From assembly GCA_964436465.1 (NCBI GenBank), contig CAYTCV010000019.1, positions 1-28,683 on the forward strand: a DNA stretch of 28,683 bases, in the 5' to 3' direction. The stretch comes from RBG-13-66-14 sp964436465. Its GTDB lineage: Bacteria > RBG-13-66-14. Below, piece after piece: positions 1 through 6,707 of this stretch. Made by a program: the position numbers and the translations under genes. The first letter of the stretch is position 1. Every line of letters begins with the position of its first letter. Under the pieces are notes generated by a model. That model worked only from the letters and a program-made list of their open reading frames with translations. It ran no database searches and was not told the DNA's origin.

Positions 1-1209
1 TACGACCTCGCCAACACGATTTTCAGCATGTCCATCATCACCTTCTTCCTGCCCCAGTGGCTCATCAGCGACCAGGGCCTGCCCGACCTCGCCTTTCAGA
101 TTCCTTTCTCGCTCTCGATGCTTTTGGTGGGCCTGACCACGCCGTACCTGGGCGCGGTGGCCGACGAGCGGGGGGACCACCTGCGGCCCCTGCGCTGGCT
201 GACGATTCTGTCGGTGTCGGCCACGGCGCTGATGGGGGTGGCGGCGAACCTGGGACTGGCGCTCTGGGCGCGGGTGGGGCTGGTGATGCTGCTTCTGGTC
301 CCGGCCAACTACGGCTTCCAGGCGGCCCAGGTTTTTTACAACAGCCTCCTGCCGTCGCTGGCGCCCCGGGAGCTCCAGGGGAAAATCTCCGGCTTCGGGG
401 TGGCGCTGGGCTATCTGGGCTCCATCGTCGCGTTTCTGTCCATCTTCCCGCTGACGCAGAGCGAGGTCATTCCGGGGTTCACCGGGCGCACCGCCGCCTT
501 CATCCCCACGGCGGTGCTCTTCGGGCTGCTGGCGATTCCGTGTCTAATCTGGGTCAAGGACCGGAGCAAGCCCAAGCCGCGGCCGCGGGAGGGCGTCTGG
601 AAGCGGTACGTCCAGGTCTTCAAAGATACGGCGGCCTACCCCGGCCTCCGGCGGTATCTGCTGGCGGCGTTTCTGTTCCTCGAGGCGGTTCATACGGTCA
701 TCAGCATGATGATGGTGTACATCCAGATGGTGCTGGGGCTGCCGGACGAGGAGAAGAAGCCGATTCTGGTGGCGGGGATTCTGGCGGCCATCGCGGGGGG
801 GCTGGTGTGGGGCTGGCTGACCGACAAGCTCGGTCCGCGGCGGGTAATCATCTTCACGCTGGTGGGCTGGATTGCAGCCATCGGCATCGGGGCCTTCTCG
901 GCGAACCTGACGCTCTTTTACGGGGTGGGGGCGCTGACCGGGTTCCTGATGGCGGGGGTGTGGACGGCGATTCGGCCGATGCTCCTGCGGCTGGTGCCGG
1001 AGGAAAAAGCCGGGGAGTTCTTCGGCCTTATGGCTCTGGCGGGGAAGGCGGCGGCCGTCGTCGGTCCTTTAATCTGGGGCGCAATCACCCTGCTGGGACG
1101 TGGAATCGAGCCGCTGAACTACCGGCTGGCCCTGGCGGCCATGGGGCTCCTCGTGACCGCGGGGCTGGTCGTCTTCCTCGGCGTGGAGCGGGCGAGAAAA
1201 AAGGGGTGA
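1..1209 (+). CDS. MFS transporter, UMF1/Atg22-like, 5' end missing
   Basis: This is the C-terminal 402 residues of an inner-membrane permease. The reading frame is open from base 1, so the true start lies upstream and the ATG at 28 is internal. The first residues (YDLANTIFS) resemble the N-terminal YDxANS motif of UMF1 family MFS proteins, so only a few residues are probably missing. Alternating hydrophobic helices, a loop with GAVADERGDHLRPLR after the second helix, and a repeat-like loop in the second half (WLTDKLGPRR) are typical of the major facilitator superfamily. The substrate cannot be told from sequence. The stop codon lies within a hairpin that also serves the convergent zinc-ribbon gene. 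MFS membership is strong; the UMF1 assignment is moderate. Confidence 0.85.
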   Translation, partial: YDLANTIFSMSIITFFLPQWLISDQGLPDLAFQIPFSLSMLLVGLTTPYLGAVADERGDHLRPLRWLTILSVSATALMGVAANLGLALWARVGLVMLLLVPANYGFQAAQVFYNSLLPSLAPRELQGKISGFGVALGYLGSIVAFLSIFPLTQSEVIPGFTGRTAAFIPTAVLFGLLAIPCLIWVKDRSKPKPRPREGVWKRYVQVFKDTAAYPGLRRYLLAAFLFLEAVHTVISMMMVYIQMVLGLPDEEKKPILVAGILAAIAGGLVWGWLTDKLGPRRVIIFTLVGWIAAIGIGAFSANLTLFYGVGALTGFLMAGVWTAIRPMLLRLVPEEKAGEFFGLMALAGKAAAVVGPLIWGAITLLGRGIEPLNYRLALAAMGLLVTAGLVVFLGVERARKKG

Positions 1210-1225
1210 CCGTTCCGGCCACCCC
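1197..1225 (-). terminator. Rho-independent terminator for the zinc-ribbon gene
   Basis: A hairpin of nine pairs with one A-C mismatch has arms 1203-1212 and 1216-1225 and a 3-base loop. Read on the minus strand it is followed by six T (the A run at 1197-1202). It overlaps the stop codon of the convergent MFS gene. Confidence 0.7.
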
Positions 1226-1248
1226 CCTAGACGAATTCGGCAATGGAA

Positions 1249-1512
1249 TTAGCGCAGGTCGTGCTTCGCCCCGCAGAAGGGGCACTCGACGGTGGTCCAT
1301 TCGGAGTCGATGACGAACTCGCCCATGCAGGCGTCGCACATGTACCACTGGAGGTGGTGCCCGCAGTTGGGGCAGGTAATCTCCACGTCGTCGGCCGACG
1401 CGGGGATGTTCGCGCCGCAGTTGGGGCACTCCCAGATTTCCTCGGCGGCGTTGAGCACGTCGGCGGCGAAGGCCAGGGCGAAGAGCAGGGCCAGCAGGAC
1501 GAGGCGTTTCAT
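1249..1512 (-). CDS. Secreted or membrane-anchored zinc-ribbon protein
   Basis: This 87-residue protein has an N-terminal hydrophobic signal segment (MKRLVLLALLFALAFAADV) followed by about 60 residues holding four CxxC knuckles: CPNC, CPNC, CDAC and CPFC. They are spaced as two zinc ribbons. An AxA-like site near residues 21-23 could allow signal peptidase I cleavage. The ATG is preceded by AGGAG at good spacing, and an extended -10 promoter lies 30 bases upstream. Zinc ribbons are mostly cytoplasmic, so the export signal is unusual. It stands alone as a single-gene transcript with its own terminator. I do not recognise a named family. Confidence 0.8.
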   Translation of the reverse strand: MKRLVLLALLFALAFAADVLNAAEEIWECPNCGANIPASADDVEITCPNCGHHLQWYMCDACMGEFVIDSEWTTVECPFCGAKHDLR

Positions 1513-1541
1513 GGGTGCTCCTTTGGCGAACGTATTACGGC

Positions 1542-1550
1542 AGTATAGCA
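1542..1550 (-). promoter_or_regulatory. Extended -10 promoter (TGCTATACT) of the zinc-ribbon gene
   Basis: On the minus strand the bases read TGCTATACT, an extended -10 element, which would start transcription near 1535, about 23 bases before the ATG. No good -35 is apparent; extended -10 promoters often lack one. Confidence 0.55.
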
Positions 1551-1658
1551 GGGTTTAAGGTCTATTCCAAGCGGTATGGAAAAGCTGGAACCGGAATAAT
1601 GCGGGTCGCGCCGGGCAGAGTATCCGTAAATGTCGCGGAAATATTATTATCGATTGGC

Positions 1659-1684
1659 AAAAAGGGCGGCAACAACCGCCCTTT
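1659..1684 (-). terminator. Rho-independent terminator of the two-gene membrane-protein unit
   Basis: A 9-bp perfect stem (AAAGGGCGG at 1661-1669 with CCGCCCTTT at 1676-1684) encloses a 6-base loop. On the minus strand it runs into a T tract. It lies 19 bases beyond the stop of the gene ending at 1703. Confidence 0.8.
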
Positions 1685-1702
1685 CTTCGGTCAATGCGGG
1701 TA

Positions 1703-2026
1703 TTATTCCTTTTTCAGGAGGAGAAACACCACCGCGACGAGGAGCGTCGCCAGGGTGAGGACCAGGAGAATCGGCACGACCTCGTACACGGTCCCGGTGA
1801 CCCGCTCCAGCTCCGCCGCCGCCTCGGGGCCGAAAACCCGCTGCTCCCCGGAGAAGGGGGCGTAGAGGAACGTGGGAACCAGGAATACGGCGGTCAACAG
1901 CAGGGCGGTCAGGGCCAGGAACAGGCGGGCCGTGCCGCGGTGCCGGGCCCACGCGGCGACGCCCACTCCCGCGGCGGCCACGGAAAGCGTCACCAGCACC
2001 CAGTTGAACATTCCGCTGGAGACCAT
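1703..2026 (-). CDS. Small membrane protein, two predicted helices
   Basis: About 107 residues. An N-terminal hydrophobic helix (FNWVLVTLSVAAAGVGVAAWA), a second hydrophobic segment (LFLALTALLLTAVFLVPTFL), a polar stretch with GPEAAAELERV, and a third helix before the C-terminal LLLKKE can be seen. The open frame extends upstream across the preceding gene, but those residues are Arg/His-rich shadow sequence. I chose the ATG at 2026, 11 bases after the upstream stop; an ATG at 2011 is equally possible. It is the second gene of a unit with the 86-residue membrane protein. No family recognised. Confidence 0.6.
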   Translation of the reverse strand: MVSSGMFNWVLVTLSVAAAGVGVAAWARHRGTARLFLALTALLLTAVFLVPTFLYAPFSGEQRVFGPEAAAELERVTGTVYEVVPILLVLTLATLLVAVVFLLLKKE

Positions 2027-2037
2027 CGTGCCCGGGG

Positions 2038-2298
2038 CTACTTTTCCTTCATCGTCAGGATGAAGCCTATGATGTAAAGAAGCGGCGCGCCTATCATGGT
2101 GATGTAGTAGAGGACGTCGACGTTGACCTCGAAGATGGGCAGGATGAAATAGACCGACAAGAGCAGCGTCGCAATGCCCAGCAGGGCGATGTTGAGCTTG
2201 CCCGTCGAGAGCCAGGCGATGAGACCGAAGATGCCGGCACCGCCGATAAGAATCGCTATCACCCACTGCAGAACGACTGCCAAGTTAATGATTAGCAT
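2038..2298 (-). CDS. Small membrane protein, three predicted helices
   Basis: An 86-residue, very hydrophobic protein with three predicted helices (about residues 5-29, 36-54 and 60-82) and a short charged C-terminus (MKEK). It resembles no named family that I recognise. Its stop is 11 bases before the next minus-strand membrane gene, so the two form a unit. Transcription probably starts from the minus-strand extended -10 at 2368-2376, which overlaps the divergent promoter of the plus-strand gene. Confidence 0.7.
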   Translation of the reverse strand: MLIINLAVVLQWVIAILIGGAGIFGLIAWLSTGKLNIALLGIATLLLSVYFILPIFEVNVDVLYYITMIGAPLLYIIGFILTMKEK

Positions 2299-2367
2299 CT
2301 ACGCCTCCCCGTCAGGTTTATGTTTGTCCAGGGGTTCGTTTTTTAAAAAAACCCGTTACCTGCCGAA

Positions 2368-2376
2368 AGTATAGCA
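2368..2376 (-). promoter_or_regulatory. Extended -10 promoter (TGCTATACT), leftward
   Basis: On the minus strand the bases read TGCTATACT. A possible -35 (TTGTCC, at 2391-2396 on the minus strand) lies 17 bases upstream. It would drive the two small membrane protein genes ending at 2298 and 2026. Confidence 0.6.
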
Positions 2377-2386
2377 AATTGCTATA
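2370..2386. promoter_or_regulatory. 17-bp palindrome spanning divergent -10 boxes (operator-like)
   Basis: TATAGCAA and TTGCTATA are perfect inverted arms around a single central A. The arms contain most of the two opposed -10 elements, so polymerase at one promoter would block the other, and a dimeric regulator bound here could control both. No regulator gene lies adjacent. Confidence 0.5.
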
Positions 2387-2388
2387 AT
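2380..2388 (+). promoter_or_regulatory. Extended -10 promoter (TGCTATAAT), rightward
   Basis: TGCTATAAT matches the extended -10 consensus. It would start transcription near 2395. The upstream ATG at 2387 lies inside this box, so that codon cannot be the start of the downstream gene. Confidence 0.65.
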
Positions 2389-2422
2389 GGGGACAAGCAA
2401 CGCGTCAGCCGTCGGAGGCCCC

Positions 2423-2674
2423 GTGCTCATCCAGTACCTGCCGAAAATCCTCACCTTCCTCATCGCCGTGGCCGCGGCGCTGGTCTGGTCCAAACGGCGC
2501 GGACTGCCGTTCCTGGTCCTGGCCGCCGGTTGCGCGGCCTGGTTCCTCTCGGAGCTGTTGCCCCTGTTCGACCTTACCAGTCCCATCCTGTACGCCGTCT
2601 CGGTTTACGTGGGGTGGGCCGGACTGCTGGCCATCCTGGCCGCTCTACTGCTGATGACGCGCGACGGCGGGTGA
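2423..2674 (+). CDS. Small membrane protein, three predicted helices
   Basis: About 83 residues, starting at a GTG (reading as LIQYLPKILTF after the start). GGAGG at 2414-2418 lies 4 bases before it. The open frame extends to an ATG at 2387, but that ATG overlaps the -10 box. Three hydrophobic segments can be seen (ILTFLIAVAAALVW, FLVLAAGCAAWFLSEL, ILYAVSVYVGWAGLLAILAALLL). It is divergent from another pair of tiny membrane proteins, and its 3' end overlaps the convergent cyclotransferase-like gene by 30 bases. No family recognised. Confidence 0.65.
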   Translation: MLIQYLPKILTFLIAVAAALVWSKRRGLPFLVLAAGCAAWFLSELLPLFDLTSPILYAVSVYVGWAGLLAILAALLLMTRDGG

Positions 2675-3067
2675 GTCGGGAAAATCGGCCGAGCGCCAGT
2701 CGCCGTCGGTCACCGGAACGGCGTCGGGCGGAACGGGGCGGTCCGAGGGGAAGTGGTAGACCCAGACTGAAAGGGTATCTTTTCCGCAGGCGACCTCGGC
2801 CACGGAGCGGCTGAAAAGGCCGGGACAGCCTTCGAGCCGGTCCATCTCGCCCAGGGCCGCGCGCGCGTCGGCGAAGCGCAGGAGCTCGCCTTTGACCGGC
2901 CCCGGTCCGTCCAGGTACAGGACGGGGTATCCCGCCGGCGCCGGCAGGTGAAACAGGCTTCCCGTGAATAACACGGCCGGCCCGCGGAAGACCGGCGTGA
3001 TTGAAGCGGCGTTGCGCTCGCCGCTTTTCAACGTGCCGTAGACGAAGACGCCATCGGGGTCGGTCAT
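2645..3067 (-). CDS. Gamma-glutamylcyclotransferase-like (AIG2/GGCT fold) protein
   Basis: This 140-residue protein has the family's substrate-loop motif VFVYGTLKSG at residues 7-16 and the LDxxEG-type motif MDRLEG, whose Glu79 aligns with the catalytic acid. Length and motif spacing match the small bacterial YtfP/BtrG-like members, which release 5-oxoproline from gamma-glutamyl compounds or act on related amide bonds. The substrate here is unknown. Its ATG lies 6 bases after the stop of the upstream 584-residue membrane protein, with no strong ribosome site, so translation is probably coupled. Its 3' end overlaps the convergent small membrane protein gene. Confidence 0.8.
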   Translation of the reverse strand: MTDPDGVFVYGTLKSGERNAASITPVFRGPAVLFTGSLFHLPAPAGYPVLYLDGPGPVKGELLRFADARAALGEMDRLEGCPGLFSRSVAEVACGKDTLSVWVYHFPSDRPVPPDAVPVTDGDWRSADFPDSPAVARHQQ

Positions 3068-3073
3068 CGAGGC

Positions 3074-4828
3074 TTACCTGCCGCCGCCGGCGCAGGCGCA
3101 GGCGCACCCGGCGCAGGCGCACGCGCAGGCGCATCCGCCGCCGCCGCCGCCGCCCCCGGACCAGTGCCCCGACGAGCTGCTCACCGGGACGGGGTTGGTC
3201 ACCGTGGTCACGCCGCCGGTGAAGGAGCCCACGTCGCCCATGATGGACCCGGCGAAACCGGTCGCCCCCTTGGTCATCTCGTTGGCGAACTGGGAGCCGG
3301 GGAGGGTCGGGAGCCGGTCCGGGGCGCCGCCCGGCATTCCGCCATGTGCGCCGCCCGAGGACGGCGTCCCCGAGTACCCCCCGTAATAACCCCACCAGTA
3401 CGGAGTGTGCACGATGACCACGTCGTCGAACACGCGCCGGGTCCGCCCGTCGAAGTCCTCGTCCATCATAACCCACTCCAGGTTCCGGTCCCAGTTCTCC
3501 ACCTTGAGGTTGTCGTCGCCGGCCTCCTCCACCTGCTTCCAGGCCTTGACGATTATCGCTTTGTAGTAGTCCCGGGTCTCGCGCAGCGAGAAGCCCTTCA
3601 TTTTCTTGTTCACGCCGTTGATGAGGTTGATGAAGACCTTGCGGACCTCGGACTGTTTCAGGGTGCCGATGTCGTCGATGCCGGCGAGGAACTCCACCTC
3701 GTAAGGGCGGAGCTTCTCCGGCTCCGCGTCGGCGCCCAGGGATTGGGCCGCGGGGAGGGCCTTGAGCCGCAGGGGGTCACGGCTGGTGACCTCCAGCCGA
3801 CCCTTCTTCAACAGGCCGAAGATGATGAGGTTCAGGATGCGGTCCAGCCGGAGCTCCATAACGACCCCGGCCTCGACGGCGGTCAGGCCGCGCTTGATTC
3901 CCACGCCCTCCACCGAGGCCGAGGGTGGCAGGTACTTGAGCCGCCGACGGCGCCGCCCGGCGAAGGAGAGAATCGCGGAGAGGACGAAGAAGGCGATGGG
4001 CACCATGCACCAGCCCAGGGTGCTGAAGATGCCGACGATGAAGCCCCACAACCCTTTAAAGAACTCTTCGAGTCCGCTGGGCTCGTACACCGCGTCCGGG
4101 TCGAGGTATTTGCGCGGGAAGCTGACGCCCACGTTTGCGAGCTGCGACCCGGTCGGCGCCGCCGGGTCGTGCCATACGAAGACTAGCTGCCGGCTGTCCC
4201 CCTCGCCCAGGACGCCGGTGTAGTCGAACTTACGCTCGTGATAAACCGTCTCCTCGGGGGTGACCCCCGGCGGGAAAACGATTTTCAGCGTCAGGTCCTG
4301 GGTGCCCTGGACGAAGTCGGCCCCGTACCACGTCGGGGAGAACTCCACCGAGGCGTAGTCCTCTTTATCCGAATCGGGGTACACGATGTGGTAGATTTTA
4401 ATCTGGAAGATGAGCGTCGCCAGCTCACCCTCTTCGATGTACGGGGCCAGATGGACCTCCACCCCGGGGTCCACGTACTCGCTGGTGAAGATGCCCGAAA
4501 CGGGGATGAGCGACCCGGCGTCGGTGCAGGACTGGGTGTAGGCGTTGACGGCGTCGGGGTCCCGGTAGTCGAGGGAATCGGCGGCGACGGGCGGCGTCAT
4601 CCAGGCCGCGGCCGTCTCCAGGTCGTAGGTGTCCCGGGGCATCCCGATGTCCACTATGTCTATGGGCTGCACCCAGGAGCGGTCGACGAAGGTGATGGCG
4701 TAGTAGAGGTCGCAGGTGCCGTCGGGGTTGACGGCGACGGTGGCCTCCATCCGGGGCAGCTCGAAGGAGTACTGGGCGGCCGCCGGTACGGTGAACAGGA
4801 CAAGAATGAAAAGTAACGGGCGGCGCAC
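3074..4828 (-). CDS. DUF2207-like exported membrane protein with Cys-Ala tail
   Basis: 584 residues. A signal peptide (about 1-18) is followed by an extracytoplasmic domain (20-250), one long or two short membrane helices (258-291), a basic stop-transfer run RRRRR (292-296), and a cytoplasmic region whose start YLPPSASVEG resembles DUF2207-type proteins. The segment LTAVEAGVVMELRLDRILNLIIFGLLKKG looks like a winged-helix-like unit. The last 34 residues hold eight Gly, then seven Cys alternating with Ala or Gly, ending GGGR. Start is GTG at 4828 with GGGAG about 8 bases upstream. Function unknown. I recall similar Cys-Ala tails in Chloroflexi-type homologues but have not verified that. The downstream cyclotransferase-like gene is 6 bases away. 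Confidence 0.75.
   Translation of the reverse strand: MRRPLLFILVLFTVPAAAQYSFELPRMEATVAVNPDGTCDLYYAITFVDRSWVQPIDIVDIGMPRDTYDLETAAAWMTPPVAADSLDYRDPDAVNAYTQSCTDAGSLIPVSGIFTSEYVDPGVEVHLAPYIEEGELATLIFQIKIYHIVYPDSDKEDYASVEFSPTWYGADFVQGTQDLTLKIVFPPGVTPEETVYHERKFDYTGVLGEGDSRQLVFVWHDPAAPTGSQLANVGVSFPRKYLDPDAVYEPSGLEEFFKGLWGFIVGIFSTLGWCMVPIAFFVLSAILSFAGRRRRRLKYLPPSASVEGVGIKRGLTAVEAGVVMELRLDRILNLIIFGLLKKGRLEVTSRDPLRLKALPAAQSLGADAEPEKLRPYEVEFLAGIDDIGTLKQSEVRKVFINLINGVNKKMKGFSLRETRDYYKAIIVKAWKQVEEAGDDNLKVENWDRNLEWVMMDEDFDGRTRRVFDDVVIVHTPYWWGYYGGYSGTPSSGGAHGGMPGGAPDRLPTLPGSQFANEMTKGATGFAGSIMGDVGSFTGGVTTVTNPVPVSSSSGHWSGGGGGGGGCACACACAGCACACAGGGR
3082..3158. repeat. Low-complexity GC microsatellite in coding sequence
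   Basis: Tandem GGCGCA-type hexamers followed by a GCC trinucleotide run encode the Cys-Ala and poly-Gly tail of the membrane protein. The tract is in frame and ends in a normal stop. It is the kind of sequence that can vary by slippage. Confidence 0.6.
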
Positions 4829-4858
4829 GTCGGAACTCCCGCGTGGATGGGGAAGCTG

Positions 4859-4864
4859 ATTTTA
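4859..4864 (-). promoter_or_regulatory. Possible -10 (TAAAAT) for the DUF2207-like gene
   Basis: TAAAAT on the minus strand lies about 30 bases upstream of the GTG start. No convincing -35 is visible. Confidence 0.3.
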
Positions 4865-4894
4865 TCCCAAAGGCCCGCTCCGGGGCAAGGGGCG

Positions 4895-4923
4895 TTGACA
4901 AGGGGCGTCGGGGCGCGTAAGGT
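4895..4923 (+). promoter_or_regulatory. Sigma-70-like promoter of the first lipoprotein gene
   Basis: A consensus -35 TTGACA (4895-4900) is followed after 17 bases by a weak -10 TAAGGT (4918-4923). The lipoprotein ATG at 4949 follows a strong AGGAGG at 4940-4945. Confidence 0.5.
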
Positions 4924-4948
4924 TGCCTGCGGACGATAAGGAGGCGGA

Positions 4949-5539
4949 ATGAAGAAGACCCTTGCGATTGCCGCTCTCGGCGCCCTGGCCGTCCTCGCGG
5001 GGTGCGGCGGAACCACCGGCGACGGACCCGAGAATTACCCCGAGTTGAGTTTAGGCTGGGCGCGGCTTCTGGCCGAGGAGGCCCGGGACGCGGAGCTGCC
5101 CGGCGGAGAGCAGACCTTTGTCTACGCCGGCTTCGTGGATTCCGACGGGCTCCTGGACGAGGTGGAGGGGGTGGAATCTCGCTACATCATCTTCTTCGCC
5201 GAGCCCGGCTCCCTCGCCGCCGGGGACGGCCTGTTGGTCATCGTTTACCCCTCCGGCGAGACCGAGTACGGTTCGTGGGACTGGGGTTTCGATACGCCGC
5301 TGCCGAAATTCTCCGACGCGGGCCCCTGGATTGAGGCGGCGGACGGCGCCCTCGAGACCATCGGCGGCGTCGACTTCGAGGAGCGCACCTACGAGGTCCG
5401 CGAGGGGTGCTACGCGTACGAGCCGCAGGACAGGTTCATCGTCGTGGTGGATTACTGGATGGGCTTCGACCTGCACAAGGCCAAGGTCATCCTCGACGCC
5501 GAGACGAACGAGGTCATCCACGTGGAGGATTTCCGCTAG
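4949..5539 (+). CDS. Lipoprotein A, paralogue of the lipoprotein at 6016-6648
   Basis: 196 residues. The signal peptide ends in the lipobox LAGC with Cys19, followed by a Gly/Thr-rich linker. The mature domain contains LGWA (35-38), then RDAELPGG, a hydrophobic strand RYIIFFAEP, LLVIVYPSGETEYG, SDAGPWIEAADGALETIGG, and a C-terminal VILDAETNEVIHVEDF. These blocks recur in the same order in the convergent lipoprotein downstream. The C-terminal strand and turn resemble PepSY-type domains, but I would not assign that family. It starts with a strong AGGAGG and is 18 bases upstream of the DUF302 gene, so the two are probably one transcript. Function unknown. Confidence 0.8.
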   Translation: MKKTLAIAALGALAVLAGCGGTTGDGPENYPELSLGWARLLAEEARDAELPGGEQTFVYAGFVDSDGLLDEVEGVESRYIIFFAEPGSLAAGDGLLVIVYPSGETEYGSWDWGFDTPLPKFSDAGPWIEAADGALETIGGVDFEERTYEVREGCYAYEPQDRFIVVVDYWMGFDLHKAKVILDAETNEVIHVEDFR

Positions 5540-5557
5540 AGACGGGGGGAGCGCGAG

Positions 5558-5941
5558 ATGAGCTACTACTTCGCGAAACGGGTGAGCCTGGGTTACGCAG
5601 AGGCTGTCGCGCGGGTGAGGGAGGAACTGAAGAAGGAGGGCTTCGGCGTTCTGACCGAAATAGACGTTAGGGCGACTCTCAAGGCTAAGCTGAACGAGGA
5701 TTTCCGCCCCTACGTCATCCTCGGTGCCTGCAACCCGCCTTTCGCCTTGGCGGCCCTTTCGGCCGAGGACCGCATCGGCCTCATGCTGCCGTGCAACGTC
5801 GTCGTGCAGGAAAAAGAGGACGGCGTGGAGGTTGCGGCAGTTGACCCGGTGGCCTCCATGCGGGCGGTCGTCAACCCGGACCTCGCGTGCATCGCCGGCG
5901 AGGTGCGGGACAAGCTCCGGCGGGTCATCGAAAACCTCTAG
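5558..5941 (+). CDS. DUF302 family protein
   Basis: 127 residues matching the DUF302 core nearly end to end: VREELKKEGFGVLTEIDVRATLKAKL at about 20-45, YVILGACNPPFALAAL at about 51-66, and IGLMLPCNVVVQEK at about 73-86. The conserved Cys in GACNP and PCNV are present. The structure of this family is known but its role is not; links to sulfur or oxidative metabolism have been suggested from neighbours. It has no signal peptide and is likely cytoplasmic. GGGGAG precedes the ATG. It follows a lipoprotein gene and ends at a bidirectional terminator. Confidence 0.9.
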   Translation: MSYYFAKRVSLGYAEAVARVREELKKEGFGVLTEIDVRATLKAKLNEDFRPYVILGACNPPFALAALSAEDRIGLMLPCNVVVQEKEDGVEVAAVDPVASMRAVVNPDLACIAGEVRDKLRRVIENL

Positions 5942-5954
5942 TAGTCGAACAAAA

Positions 5955-5990
5955 CAAAAAAGGGCGACCCGCGGGCCGCCCTTCGTTTTA
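5955..5990. terminator. Bidirectional terminator between DUF302 and lipoprotein B
   Basis: A stem of AAGGGCG (5960-5966) with CGCCCTT (5977-5983) encloses an inner CCCGCGGG. The minus strand continues into six T, and the plus strand into CGTTTT. It serves both convergent transcripts. Confidence 0.75.
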
Positions 5991-6015
5991 CGAGATAGAG
6001 ACATCGCTTTGCTAA

Positions 6016-6648
6016 TCAGACGATGATCACCTCTAGAACCTCGTCGGTATCGGCGTCCACCAGCACGAAAGCCACCGGATGGTAATTCTCGTCCGCGTAC
6101 ATGAAGTAGGCCATGTTCACCGTGCCCGGGTAATCCTCGAAGTCGTTGGTGAAGACCTCCAGGATGCGGTGCACCCATTCCGTGCCGCCCGCGGCGTCGA
6201 GGGCGTCCTGGGCGGCCGTCACCCACGGTTCAGCGTCCCGATATCCGGGAACTTCTTGCGAATAGTCCCACATTTCGGGATCGTAGCCATAATCCTCCAT
6301 GTCCGTCTCATCGTAGACGACCGTCGAGCCGTCGTAAAAGACGTTGACGACGAGGAACTCCTCCGCCGCGCTCACGTCCAACATGGCGTAGAACAGGAAC
6401 CAGACGCCGTTCTCGTCAATCTCTCCCGTGTCGGTGATGTCCCCGTTGGCGATGCCGACGAGGGAGCCTCCCGCGAGCTGGGCGTCCCGGATGGGGTCGG
6501 CGATGTCCATGGCCCAGCCGAGGCCGTGACCGCCACCGTCCCCGTCTCCGTCTCCATCACCGTCGCCGTCGGTGGTGCTGGTGCAACTCAGCAGCCCCAC
6601 CCCGAGAACGAGCGTCAGCGCCAAAATCAGCCTCGAAACCAACCTCAT
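6016..6648 (-). CDS. Lipoprotein B with Asp-Gly linker, paralogue of lipoprotein A
   Basis: 210 residues. The signal peptide ends in LLSC (Cys22). A linker of alternating Asp-Gly, five DG pairs or more, follows. The folded part has LGWA (43-46), IRDAQLAGG, VWFLFYAMLDV, FLVVNVFYDGSTVVYD, RDAEPWVTAAQDALDAAGG and VLVDADTDEVLEV. These align block by block with the lipoprotein at 4949-5539. The start at 6648 is set by GGAGG with 7-base spacing; the longer open frame upstream overlaps the exchanger gene and is not coding. Surface role unknown. Confidence 0.8.
   Translation of the reverse strand: MRLVSRLILALTLVLGVGLLSCTSTTDGDGDGDGDGDGGGHGLGWAMDIADPIRDAQLAGGSLVGIANGDITDTGEIDENGVWFLFYAMLDVSAAEEFLVVNVFYDGSTVVYDETDMEDYGYDPEMWDYSQEVPGYRDAEPWVTAAQDALDAAGGTEWVHRILEVFTNDFEDYPGTVNMAYFMYADENYHPVAFVLVDADTDEVLEVIIV
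6530..6578. repeat. Six-base tandem repeat encoding Asp-Gly linker
   Basis: Repeats of the form GTCNCC with third-base variation encode alternating Asp and Gly just after the lipidated Cys of lipoprotein B. Codon variation suggests selection on the protein more than recent slippage. Confidence 0.5.
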
Positions 6649-6707
6649 CTTGCCACCTCCATGGCTGAAAGGGTATTTATACAATCTAGCGTAAGTGGGG
6701 TGGATTT

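Noticed and set aside
57..1313. A 418-codon open frame on the plus strand across the MFS gene
   Set aside because: Its product is Gly/Arg/Pro-rich with no helices; it is a GC-rich shadow of the permease frame.
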